From positions 62,001-126,000 of the forward strand of contig JABYQU010000062.1 of assembly GCA_022264855.1 (NCBI GenBank): DNA of 64,000 nucleotides, read 5' to 3'. The translations under genes were made by a program, and so were the position numbers. Origin of the DNA: Lenzites betulinus. Its lineage: Eukaryota; Basidiomycota; Agaricomycetes; Polyporales; Polyporaceae. Shown here one piece after another: positions 34,525 to 44,951 of the stretch. Positions within the stretch are counted from its first letter, which is position 1; every line of letters starts with the position of its first letter. The notes under the pieces are model-generated. The model searched no databases. It had not been told where the DNA came from and was given only the letters and a program-made list of their open reading frames with translations.

Positions 34525-35166
34525 ATGCCTGCAGGTGGGCCTCCTGGGGTGGAGCCGATGCATGAAGACATACGAAACGATGATGGAATTCCCGCCCCCG
34601 CCCTACCACAGCGCTCTCCATTCAGCCTATCCTCCTCGCTTCTCACCATGGGCACGCTCATCGCAGCTTTCATAGCACTATGCACCTTAGCGTCCCATGC
34701 GAGCACCCGCTTCGCGCTCGTCTCCGCGCAGCCAATGTACACAATGTACCCGGCGTTCGTTGCTGCTATGCTCATTGGTGGTGTATGCGCATTCATCTGC
34801 TACTTGCCGACAACCCTTGCAGTTCTGTGCTTCCAGTATATCTTCGACACCGACATTCGCAAGGGCGGCACCCCGCCCCCGGGTGTACGTCCTGACACGC
34901 CACCTGCGCGGTACGGCGACCTTGTGCATTCGCTCATGCGGGACAGCGCCAACACTATCAAGCTCGCACTCATCGTCTCGCCCCTCTACGTCATGGCGGT
35001 CGGTAGCTCGCCCCATGTTTGGGTCAGTACCCGGGCGCTGGAGGCTGCAGCAGGCGGGCAGCTCGCGGCGGCGATTATGACGATGAGAATCATGATGGTG
35101 GGGATGCGGGAAATATGGGGGTTGGTCCCGCTGGTCGTCTTCCGATTGGACCAGAACGCAAGGTAG
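34525..35166 (+). CDS. Hypothetical membrane protein, about four TM segments
   Basis: An open frame of 213 residues from ATG 34525. After an acidic/proline N-terminus come hydrophobic segments near residues 40-60 (TLIAAFIALCTLASH), 72-102 (AAMLIGGVCAFICYLP), 145-165 (TIKLALIVSPLYVMAV) and 180-205 (AAIMTMRIMMVGM ... LVPLVVF). A cytosolic loop with GTPPPGVRPDTPPARYGD lies in the middle. I do not recognise the family. The stop at 35164 may not be the true end: a donor GTAGG precedes it, and an acceptor TTTTACAG near 35270 leads into about 75 further open codons in the matching phase. The 3' end is therefore uncertain. Confidence 0.6.
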   Translation: MPAGGPPGVEPMHEDIRNDDGIPAPALPQRSPFSLSSSLLTMGTLIAAFIALCTLASHASTRFALVSAQPMYTMYPAFVAAMLIGGVCAFICYLPTTLAVLCFQYIFDTDIRKGGTPPPGVRPDTPPARYGDLVHSLMRDSANTIKLALIVSPLYVMAVGSSPHVWVSTRALEAAAGGQLAAAIMTMRIMMVGMREIWGLVPLVVFRLDQNAR

Positions 35167-36348
35167 GAAGCTCTGGGGTGGCCGAGAGACGAGCGAGCCT
35201 GTAAGTATAGTATGCGGTCGAGCCTTACAGGCGATGGCACTTCTACTGACAACCATCTTGATTTTACAGGGATCGTGGCAGTACACTCCTCACCTCCGTC
35301 CCACGGAACTCACCTGAGCTGCTGAACAGCAATCACACTATAGCCTTCTCTTCCCGACTGTGGATCTCTGCAGGTGCATACTACCCAGGCGTAAAGGAAC
35401 TGCAGCAGAAACTACCGACTGACCTCGACCACGGCGAGAGTCGTCGATACCGTGATATGTATTGTATCTCATTCTCTAGTCTGGATAGCTTATATTAGAT
35501 ACTAACTCGTTGCACAATCGATACTTCTGGCGCAGATGTTTCGGAACTTCATGGAGTGGCTAGACTCAGAACTCGGGCAGTCGCTTGATGCATACACGAT
35601 GACATGCGGACAACTTTCGGAAAGCTCTAAACAACTCACTTTAATCTAATCTCCCTCGCGACAGCATCTGCCACCCAGAGAGACAGAGAACTGTGAGCTT
35701 CTTCCAAAACCATCAGCCTGTTGCATGCTCATGCAAACCACGCGCTTCCATCCCTTGAAGTTCTAGCCCGACCGATCTTACATAAAACCCGTAAGTCTGA
35801 CTGACCCCTGGTGAATTGGTCGCGAGAAACAGATCCTTGCAAACGTGCCAGTGCTGCACTTGGCGAAGCCCCGGTGAAACCGAAGCAAAACAGTTACACA
35901 GGGGGAGAGAACAACACATACGCTGGCGCGCGGGGTGGGCGCCCCTGGATAAATGTTGCTAGTTTCGGCGCCCCGCATCATCATACTACATCATCATGAA
36001 TCACCGAACACCGCATTAACGTGTGCATTGCCCGCAGTGCTTCCAACGAATCAGTCGATGCTGTTGGTATCATGTCCGAGCCCATCGACGGGCGACATCG
36101 CATCAGCTTGGGTCCCAGGACGCCGCGTCCGACGCCCCGGCCGGACTCGTCTTCCTCCCATCCCCTTCGTCTTCTCCCCGCGGCCCACGGCAGCGCATAG
36201 GTCCGCTCGCCCTTCCTTTCCTTCTTCCTCCTTCATACTTCGATTTCTCATCTCCGGCTGGTCTGGTTCTGGAGCTTGCTCGAGTTTACGCTGCTTCTTA
36301 CGTCTAACGTTGTCTGTGTCCCGTCTGGTGCAAGAGTGAGCCCCAACG
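35167..36348. other. Intergenic, with a possible extra 3' exon near 35271-35498
   Basis: Apart from the possible extra exon of the preceding gene, no coding region is recognised. The last part is the presumed promoter of the 7TM gene. Confidence 0.4.
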
Positions 36349-37803
36349 ATGTATATGCTTCCAAGTGCGTCCTCAGTACCTCGCGTACATCACCGTAACC
36401 AACACTAACACCTACTTTCCTTGTTGGCGCGTCTTAGGGAGTCAACCTACGCCCCCGACCCAGGACCAGGAGCATGCTGAGCTCAAAGTCTTCCTGGCCT
36501 TTCAGTTCGCTGGTGCAGCCGGGCTATTCGCGGTTCTGATCACCGCAGTCTTGGCACCGAAAGTGTACAGGCACTTCACCTGGTTGAACTTTTGCATTTC
36601 TTGGTTGATCTACTGTGTCTCGTACACGCTGCTGTGAGCACCGCACGTCCCCGAGATCTTGTAGTCACAATGCTGACACGCTACCACAGTGCATTCAGCG
36701 GGCAGCAATTGAGACCAGAGCCACCGTCGTACCCGCTTTGCCTCTCCCAAGCAGTCCTCATCTATGCAGCACCCGTGCTGTCAGTCGAGTTTCACGATAC
36801 GCCGGACCTTGAAGCTGGAAGTGCTAATGTGCATCCACAGTGTCGCGATGTCCACGTTCTCCCTCGTATTGCAACTATGGTTCACGCTCTCCAACGCTCT
36901 GAGGCCTTCGAAACAAACTAGGAAGGCGAGTATGTGGCAAAACGGCTTCGTAAGTTGCAGCAGCTCTTTCTTGAAGCAACGTCTCTTTGTGCTGAATGGA
37001 AGCCCGTAGCTGCTCCTGGCGCCGTACGTAGCATGGCTTGGGTTCATCATTACGATGCTTGTCGTGAGTCGTGATTTCCATCGCCGGGGCCCGTCTCACC
37101 GTATGCATGCAGATTGGGACCCAAAATCCTAGCAAAGTTCAGCGGGCCGGCGCCCTCGTGTACTGCACAATCAAAGCAGGAGCACCGTGAGCGATAGGCT
37201 TGTATACATCTTGTTGACCAGAAGCTAAAACTATGTACAGCGGAAACGCCACCGCTATTGTCGTCGCAGCTATTCTGCTTGCTATGGTCGTCCTCGATGG
37301 TAAAACATCTGCTGTTATACTCGAGCCAAGAAGGTCCTGACGTTGACGTGTTACAGTGTACATCGGGACGGTGTTGTACAAGAATTGGCGCGCCCTCCGC
37401 GGATCTGATCATCCTGGGGCGATCCCGTTCTCGCTGATAGTGCGGGTGGCGATCTTCAGCTTCGTCTGCGTGGTTGGCATTGGGTACGTACATCCCTTGA
37501 CGTGCGGGGTGATGCGATGTCTATAGCAACGAGTACTCACCCCCGTTGCAGCTGCGCGTTCCTGTTCCTGTCGAACATATCATTCTTCGCTGGAAACACA
37601 ATCATAGCCCTCAGTATGTGATCTTTCTGCGCCCGACTCATGTCGCAGCTCTAACTAATGTCGACGACAGTGCCACTCATTGCTTTCCTGGTTTTCGGGA
37701 CACAGAGGGTGAGTCAGCTTTAACTGTGCCCTAGGCATCAGCATTTAACTCCTTTGCGCGCCACTAGGACATTATTGGCGTTTGGATGTTCTGGCGGCGG
37801 TGA
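36349..37803 (+). CDS. Fungal 7TM receptor-like protein
   Basis: Eleven exons: 36349-36364, 36438-36633, 36690-36779, 36841-36949, 37010-37063, 37113-37186, 37241-37299, 37357-37483, 37552-37613, 37671-37708, 37768-37803, giving 286 residues in one frame. It has about seven hydrophobic segments, including FAGAAGLFAVLITAVLAP, FCISWLIYCVSYTLL, AVLIYAAPVL, LLLAPYVAWLGFIITMLV, AIVVAAILLAMVVLD and VRVAIFSFVCVVG. An ELKVFLAFQFAG start and QPTPPT motif resemble uncharacterised mushroom proteins sometimes labelled receptor-like. No ligand or G-protein coupling can be inferred. The very short first exon is the least certain part. It lies directly upstream of two DUF6533 genes on the same strand. Confidence 0.75.
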
Positions 37804-38317
37804 GGAAGGCGAGCACCATCCTCCCTCGGACACTCCTGCACTCCATTTTCTTCGCCTGTTGTTTGAATAGTTCCATCCACGACCGCCTCAATATTTCACG
37901 TTCGACAACGTTGTACTACTACAGACCAGCGGACCTCCGCGATTGACTCGGGAGGTACCCTGGGCCGCGGAATGATGATGGCATGGGATAGCACGCCGCG
38001 CCCTAGGCGTCTGCACGATGTTTACGCTGACTGAGGCGACAGCGATGCGCTGTTCTGTTTCTCACAAGAGCACGTCGAAACGCGTCCGCCCGCAGTAATC
38101 GCGACGTGTTAACTGCGCCAGGCTCTGCCAGTGAGTCCGATGACCACGGTTCCGTCTTGCTATTAGCACCAGTGCTACTTGTATTACGAATAGCTCGCAG
38201 TATATATTCAAAGGTAGCGGTGTTTTGGAATGACGAGCAACCTGTCGCCACGAGTAGTGAGGCCACTGCCACTGCAACTGCATTTCTAGTAACGCATAAG
38301 TATCCGAGAGCGACGGG
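37804..38317. other. Intergenic between 7TM gene and DUF6533 paralogue C
   Basis: About 0.5 kb; no gene supported. Confidence 0.45.
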
Positions 38318-40031
38318 ATGCCTGCCATTGGTAGCGTTGATTGGAGGTGAGTGAATATCTATACGCTCATCATGTTGAGCAACACAGATCACCCTCCAAC
38401 GTATCTAGCGTTTTGCTGCCTGCCAATACTACTGTCACCGAAGGCAACTACACTCTACTCGCAAGCATCTGTAGGTGGTGGTTGATGCGATAGAAGCCGT
38501 TAATTGAAGCTGATTAACCTCGATTGATCCGCAGGCCTATTCTATTATGATTACATCATCACCATCCCTTCCGAAGTGCGGATCGTCTGGACGCGGCGCT
38601 TGACTCTCGCCAACACGTTCTACATCTTGACGCGTTATGGATCCCTCATCAACATAACTCTCATCGCCCTCTTTAGTGTACGCTTCACGGAGGGCTCAGT
38701 TTTTACGAACACGGTGCGAAGGTAGGAAAGCGCGGGATTTCAAGCAGCTACAACAATTGAGTGCACGGTTCGCGCTTACGCTGGAACATGGCAGCTGCGA
38801 ACTCTTCTACAACGCTGATGTCTTCGTCAACTTCTTCAATTTTGCCACAGTGTCTGGTGAGATTATTGACGGGCAGTACGGTGACAAGTGACCTTACTCT
38901 CGACCATTTTCTAAGCCTTTGTCGCGGCACGTATCTATGCAATCTGGGACCGTAATTGGCCGCTAGCCATATTCGTTTTCCTACTGGGACTCATGAACCC
39001 TAATGCCATAACCTTTGTAAGTCTTTTGTATCCCCACGTTCTCGCTGGTCCTCACACAAATGATCTTATGGACAGCTGTTTGTAATGCGTCTCAAAGCAG
39101 TGCTCCTCCCCTGGCCCGTGTGGGGATGTGAAGCGTACATACCGGATGTCGAAGTACAGACAGCCCTATGGGTGTGCGTATTCTTCTATCTTTTATACAA
39201 TGTCTTGACTTCTCACAGCTCATTGTTACTTCGACAGAACACAGAAATGTACTGTCACTTTTTCATATACAGCTGTCTTGACCTAACCCATCCATAACTG
39301 ACTTCGCGTAACAGTGCCTATCATAGCATCCGCAACCAGCATCCTGTATGAGATTCTGTGTCTCCTCCTAACCGTTTGGAAGACGTACAGAATTTATGAT
39401 CTGCAACGGAAATATCGAAACCCAGCCACTTTGACATCCCTGCTATTACGTGACGGTAGGTTACACAAACCGTACATCCGTTGGAGTCTGGACTCGGTTG
39501 ACCTTGTCATGTAGGTTCGCAATATTTTCTGTACGGAGTCCACTACACGGTATCCAATCCAGGATATAGGCTCACGTCATGTTCACCTCAGTGTAATGAC
39601 CGCACTATCGACTGCGAATATCATCGCCGCGTTGGTAAGGCCCGGAACCGTATGCAAAGATCTCGGATGGTAACTGAGATAATCCACAGGTGCCCGGCAT
39701 ACCGTCTAATGCGGCCGTCAACACGGTTTTCGGAAGGGCGTACGTTCAAGCGCCGTCGATTATCTCCTTATGCGCTGACAACGGATGTAGATTGACACCA
39801 ATACTCACTACACGGTTCATTGCGCATTTACGACAAGTGGAAATGGACGATGATACGTGCTTTGCGTCAAGTGGTGTACCGTTCCGCCAAACCCGGACAT
39901 CTCGTTTGTTCACGTCAGTCGGCGGCACGACTGGAGACCCATTCGGAGATGAAGAATCCCCGCACCCCAGCCCGAGAGACGACGTGCTTGGAAGAGATGC
40001 TCCCTTTGGTGTCGAGCCTCGGAGACAGTAA
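38318..40031 (+). CDS. DUF6533 multi-pass membrane protein, paralogue C
   Basis: Twelve exons: 38318-38346, 38409-38470, 38535-38721, 38795-38856, 38916-39016, 39076-39173, 39238-39248, 39315-39455, 39515-39530, 39592-39634, 39690-39739, 39791-40031. They total 1041 nt and 346 residues, uninterrupted. Core: LFYYDYIITIPSEVRIVW, then ARIYAIWDRNW, LLGLMNPNA, LPWPVWGCEAYIPD, LLLTVWKTYRIYD, VMTALSTANIIAA and LTPILTTRFIAHLRQ. The tail after the last membrane segment is acidic and Ser/Pro-rich. Exon lengths equal those of paralogue B in ten of twelve exons, which fixes the model. Function unknown. The short first exon encodes MPAIGSVDW. Confidence 0.86.
39238..39248 (+). other. 11-nt microexon in DUF6533 paralogue C
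   Basis: AACACAGAAAT between CTTCGACAG and GTACTG. Together with two bases from the previous exon and two from the next it encodes the bridge VTQKL. Equivalent exons are at 8228-8238, 11883-11893 and 41566-41576. Confidence 0.8.
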
Positions 40032-40656
40032 TACACCGCCGTCTGCGTCGTTGGATCAAGGAGTGCTGTCGATTCTGAACAATGACCGGGTCCGAAGACT
40101 CCTCACGAACTGCAGCGCTTCCGCTGCGCCCGGGTCCGCCGGACACCGCCCGACGCCTTTGCCCCACCTGTGTATCGTTTTGAAAATCCGTCGGCTACAC
40201 CGGAATTCTACCGACTACAAGAAGGTCATCGCGATTCGCAATCATGAAACGGGGGAGGGCACCGTCAATGGTACGCCTCCAACACGGTCTCACACTGCAA
40301 CGCTCATACTGCCATATACTGTCCTACAAGTTGTTGAGCGCCGTGGTTCTTTATGCGCCCATCGTCTGTGTACAACACCACCTCGGACAATCAAAGTTCC
40401 GTGAGACTATAACGGCACCCACTTCTATACAGAGTATAGGCCAACGGCAAACCTCGCACATTCTCAACGGCCGTTGTTTTGCTGGCTTGCTGGGCCGCGA
40501 GCCAGGCGCTTATGCATGAATGCGTCGCGCAGGTACGGCGAAGGCTCGCCTCCGCCGTGTACCAAACTCAAATTGGACACGCTGTGTGTCAAACGGTATA
40601 GATATCATGCTCTCTGCCCTTCTCCTCGCTCGTTGCCAGCTTCAGGCGACCCAAAC
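40032..40656. other. Intergenic between DUF6533 paralogues C and D
   Basis: About 0.6 kb; one overlapping open frame runs on from paralogue C's 3' region but has no family features. Confidence 0.45.
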
Positions 40657-42423
40657 ATGGAGACCCAAAACATTGACTGGAGGTAAGTGGATCCCGGAAT
40701 GTTCAGTCTCGATGTTGATATATATCCCGTCTGACATCGCTGCTGCTAGTATCACTGGCTTTCAAATCATTGAACCAGAGTATTCTCTGCTATCCACTAC
40801 ATGTTCGTACCCTCTCGTGCATTACCATGTTTCTGACCTTCAATTAACCGAGGCGCCCTCAGGTCTACTATATTACGACTACTGCTTGACCCTCACCAGC
40901 GAGATAGAGCTCGTCTGGCGTAGAAAATGGAGCCCAGCGACCGGATTTTACCTTGCGATACGTTACGGCGTGCTTATTGTCAACACGATGAGCGTTTTTC
41001 ATGTCTTCTTTCGGGGACCTCCTTCGGGACCGGGGATGACGCATGAGAGGTATGTGCATCTCGTTATACAAAGAAACGCTGTCCTTATGTTCTTACACGC
41101 CGTATCTCGTTAGTTGCCAAGGCGTGCAAGATGCAATTCTTATATTCAATGTGATTTACTTCGCAGTAATCTCAGGTTGGTCTTGCGTTACTCACTACTG
41201 CTACACGACCCAAGGCGAAAGTGCTGACCCTAATTTCTCTCGATGTAGCATTCGTCGCACTTCGCATCTCCGCGTTATGGTCGCGTAACTGGTACCTTGG
41301 GATATTCCTGTTCGCATTAGGCCTCATAAACCCCTCTAGTGTCACGCCGGTCCGTGTTTATATCTTGATATATCAAACAGCCAGGTTTTACTAATCAAAA
41401 ACTATCCGTAGATGCTAGCATTCGGTTTTGAGTCTCTCCCCGGTCCACGCCCCCTAGTCGCGTGCATGAGCTATCTTCCCAACGACGCAGACTCGATAGG
41501 TTCTCTTACGTGCGCTTCTCATTATCATCCAACCACGTAGCTGTGCACTGATGCAGGCGTTTCAGAACAAAATATTGTCGGTAGTCCTATTGAATTGTGC
41601 CTGATGTGCGTACTCTGAAACACTTTTCAGTCCCCATAATCTGCTCCGTGACAGGCATCGTATACGAGCTACTTTGCCTCCTCTTGACGGTTGGCAAGAC
41701 TCTTTCGCTGTACCGTGATCAACGGGAAATGGGCATGTCAACGCGGCTTACGTCGCTGCTGTTGCATGATGGTGAGTACCATAGTCTTGTTTTGCAAGGG
41801 CCTTCCACTGACATGACGTATTGAAGGCTCGTTGTACTTTGCGTGAGTGACGAGAGTCGTAGAGCTTACACAACAAGCTGATAACCTGCTCAGGGTGCTG
41901 GCGATACTCGCCGTAATCAACATCATATCCGCTACTGTAAGCAACGCCGGTAGATACATCCGACATAACTTCCTTACATCTCCATGTGCACTCGTCCTCA
42001 GATCCCAATCGGAATCGTACGGGCCCTTTCCGCTCTCGTTATATAAGTTTGGCTGACCGGCAATTGCTCCAGCTTCCAGCCTTTACCCAGGTCAACGCCG
42101 ACAGTGCTAGAGCGTAAGTTACCTATCCTACAATAAAGTAACCATACAACGTAACGTGTTGTGCTTTCTATAGACTTACCCCAATCCTTATTACTCGGTT
42201 CATTGCAAATCTGAGGACAGTCGAGCAGGAGACAAGAGCGATGGGGCACCTGCCTACGCTTCATTTCGACCACCCGACGAGCTCTAGATGGACACTTCAG
42301 TCTCTCTCCATGCCTCTCGAATTCCCTCACAAGTCGGAAGAGGAGCTCCCCCCACTTGCAGAGCCTTCGCATTCCGACACAGGCTCGGACGACAAGTCCC
42401 CAAGTGATGTAGAACATGTGTAG
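40657..42423 (+). CDS. DUF6533 multi-pass membrane protein, paralogue D (diverged)
   Basis: Twelve exons: 40657-40682, 40750-40802, 40863-41049, 41114-41175, 41249-41349, 41412-41509, 41566-41576, 41631-41771, 41827-41842, 41894-41936, 42073-42113, 42174-42423; 1029 nt, 342 residues. The DUF6533 core is LLYYDYCLTLTSEIELVW. Later blocks are recognisable but changed: ALWSRNW for AIWDRNW, and the usual PWPVWGCE block is replaced by PGPRPLVACMSYLP. LTPILITRFIANLR near the end is conserved. Exons 2 and 11 are each three codons shorter than in the sister genes. Donors at exons 5-7 are weaker (GTCCGT, GTGCGC, GTCGGT). The tail is Ser/Asp-rich. Still an intact frame, so probably functional but under different constraint. 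Confidence 0.8.
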
Positions 42424-42740
42424 CGGAGTTTTGGAAATCCTCCTACATCTTATTATATTGTATCGATAGCGGCCCTTTGTATTACATCGCATTGGACAGT
42501 GTCTAGCGTAGTGGGATATCCCTGGCGGACAGTTCTTGAGTCCCCGATTTCCCCTCAGCTGACAGGCGCCCATGAGTGCCAAGCACGAAAGCTTTCCGAG
42601 AATATCGGAGTCTAGGGGTTCCGATTCGACGTCACTTGCAGGTCTTTGTTCGGTTGTTCTCTTCCGTGAACAACGTCTCTGGCGTAGCTAGCTACCGTAT
42701 GGGCACTACTTGGTCTTGATTAGCTTGATTCGCCGCAATC
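42424..42740. other. Intergenic, ALG12 promoter region
   Basis: 317 bp between DUF6533 paralogue D and ALG12 on the same strand; no gene. Confidence 0.5.
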
Positions 42741-44705
42741 ATGAGCACATCTCTGGACGCAATTCTGTTGCTTGTCAGCTGGACGTATGCCTCGCTGGCG
42801 CCATACACCAAGGTCGAAGAGAGCTTCAACCTCCATGCCACCCACGATGTACTTATGTACGGCGTCGGACGCGAAAACCTCCTGAAGGTGCTCCATGACT
42901 ATATTGAACGAGTATAACAGGACTGATTCTCGAAGTATGACCATTTTGTTTTTCCCGGCGCTGTACCCCGCACATTCGTCGGCAGTGTACTTCTGGCCGC
43001 GCTGTCGAAAGTGTTCATTTGGATAGGGCTGTACTTCGGCCATGTTACGGACAAGGTCGACATACAGGTCCTCGGTTCGTCTTTTTGCGCCATTCGCATC
43101 TTCATGCATCTTATCTTGTTCAAGTACGACTCGCGCTTGCAACTGTGAACGCGGCAGGACTCTGCATGCTCCGTCGCGCAATCTCGCGACGGTTTGGAGG
43201 TCCTACCAGTGTGCTGTATGTCCTTCTTACATGCACACAATTCCACCTGCTGTTCTGGATGAGTCGCACCCTGCCCAACATGTTTGCTCTGTTTCCCGGT
43301 GGGTCCCTTATGACGAAGGCGATATTGGTCGGTTGTACTGAAACGGCTCAGCTAACGTCGCTCTGTCCCTCCTGATTGACCGGGCTCCCAATGCTACCCG
43401 GCCGTTGGTGGGAAACGTGCGCCGTGCGATTGCGCTGTTGACCTTTGCTACCGCCGTCTTCCGCTCTGAGCTAGCTCTTCTCCTTGGACCTCTGGTGGTA
43501 CTGGCTGTCATCCGCAAATATGCATCTATAGGGAGCATTTTGACGGTTGGCATCATCACGGGCTCACTTTCTATCGGTTAGTTGGTCCTCTGCTCTATGT
43601 TGACACATTCTGAACTTGCCCCGCATAGCACTTACGGTGCTTGTTGACTCGTACTTCTGGCAGAAATGGCCTCTGTGGCCCGAGCTACATGGGATCTACT
43701 TCAACATCGTGCAAGGCAAGAGCGCAGAATGGGGGGTAAGTAGTATCTTGGAGCAGGTTTTCTTGACGCTACTCAGATGTTGACGGACCCACCTCTCAGG
43801 TTTCCCCTTTCCACACTTATTTCACCTCACATCTACCGAAGCTTTTGCTCTCTGCTGCTCCGTTGTCCGCCCTAGGTTTTCTCATCGACAATAGGATACG
43901 AGGCCTTCTGGTCCCATACATCGCATTCATCGTACTCCTCAGCGGAGTTGGACACAAGGAATGGCGGTTCATCATCTACGCCGTGCCCGCCTTCAACATC
44001 GCAGCTGCGAGAGGCGCTAACTGGCTGTACGTTTCGTCGGCATTGCCTCCCCTACCATGCTGACACAAGCCCATACAGGATAACCAGGAAGAAGAGCACA
44101 CTCTTCGGACGGCTGAGCTTCCTCTCAGTCGCTACGATAATCGTCACGAACGGCATCGTGACCTTCCTCCTCGCGCGCTCAGCATGCGCCAACTATCCCG
44201 GTGGCGCCGCTCTCTACGCGTTCAACCAGATTCTCTCCGAGGAACATGGCGGTACGTTCCATTCCACTGTCTCTTTCGAAGCCGTCCCTGATACATTACC
44301 CCCTGTTCAGTGCACGTTCACATCTCGAACCTCGCCGCTCAGACTGGCGCGTCACTCTTCCTGCACTCTCACGCACCCCCCTCCCTACCCGGGCTTCCGC
44401 CTCCGTCCGCTTATGGCCGTCCGGTAGACTGGGTATACGACAAGACAGAGCACCTCACAGTCGACGCGCTCACCGTCGCGCCTCACGTCACACACCTTAT
44501 AGCTGAGATCCCGGAGCTCACGTCCGCGACGATGAAGCACTGGACCGCAATCGCCATTGTAGATGGGTTCGACGGGTGGGCGGTGAATACGGGTAGCGTG
44601 AAGAAGGCGTTTGGGGTCGGTCTAAGCGAGGGGATCAGTGCTATGGGGAACTTGCTGGAGATGCGGAGGGGCGAGAAGCTTGTGCTTCTGAAGAGAAGTA
44701 CTTGA
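42741..44705 (+). CDS. ALG12: Dol-P-Man:Man7GlcNAc2-PP-Dol alpha-1,6-mannosyltransferase
   Basis: Eight exons, 42741-42887, 42936-43074, 43125-43298, 43352-43576, 43629-43735, 43800-44026, 44079-44251, 44311-44705, encode 528 residues. GT22 hallmarks are clear: the N-terminal [15 protein letters not shown], with the ER-luminal acidic pair, then [39 protein letters not shown] and the invariant [12 protein letters not shown]. About ten membrane segments. FNLHATHD and the overall size favour ALG12 over ALG9 or PIG-B. It adds the eighth mannose, alpha-1,6 linked, to the lipid-linked oligosaccharide in the ER lumen, which Glc3Man9 precursor assembly for N-glycosylation requires. The first intron starts GTGCTC, a weak donor. 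Confidence 0.92.
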
Positions 44706-44951
44706 AGTGCATAATGGGTTGCTCTATCTTCCTGCAAAATGCTTTTCGATCATATCTATATTCCCGACAGTTGAGTTATTCCACCCAGTCGCGGGGTTTT
44801 ATATCACAATGTAAATCCAATCCTTGTTATTCGAGCGCGTCGCAATGGTCGTTAGAGTGTACATTCGACATAGCACATGCAAGACATAGTCCATCCCTTT
44901 TCCCACGTCGGCACGTCGGCAGAAACTACCACTGACTGCTATTTCCTATCC

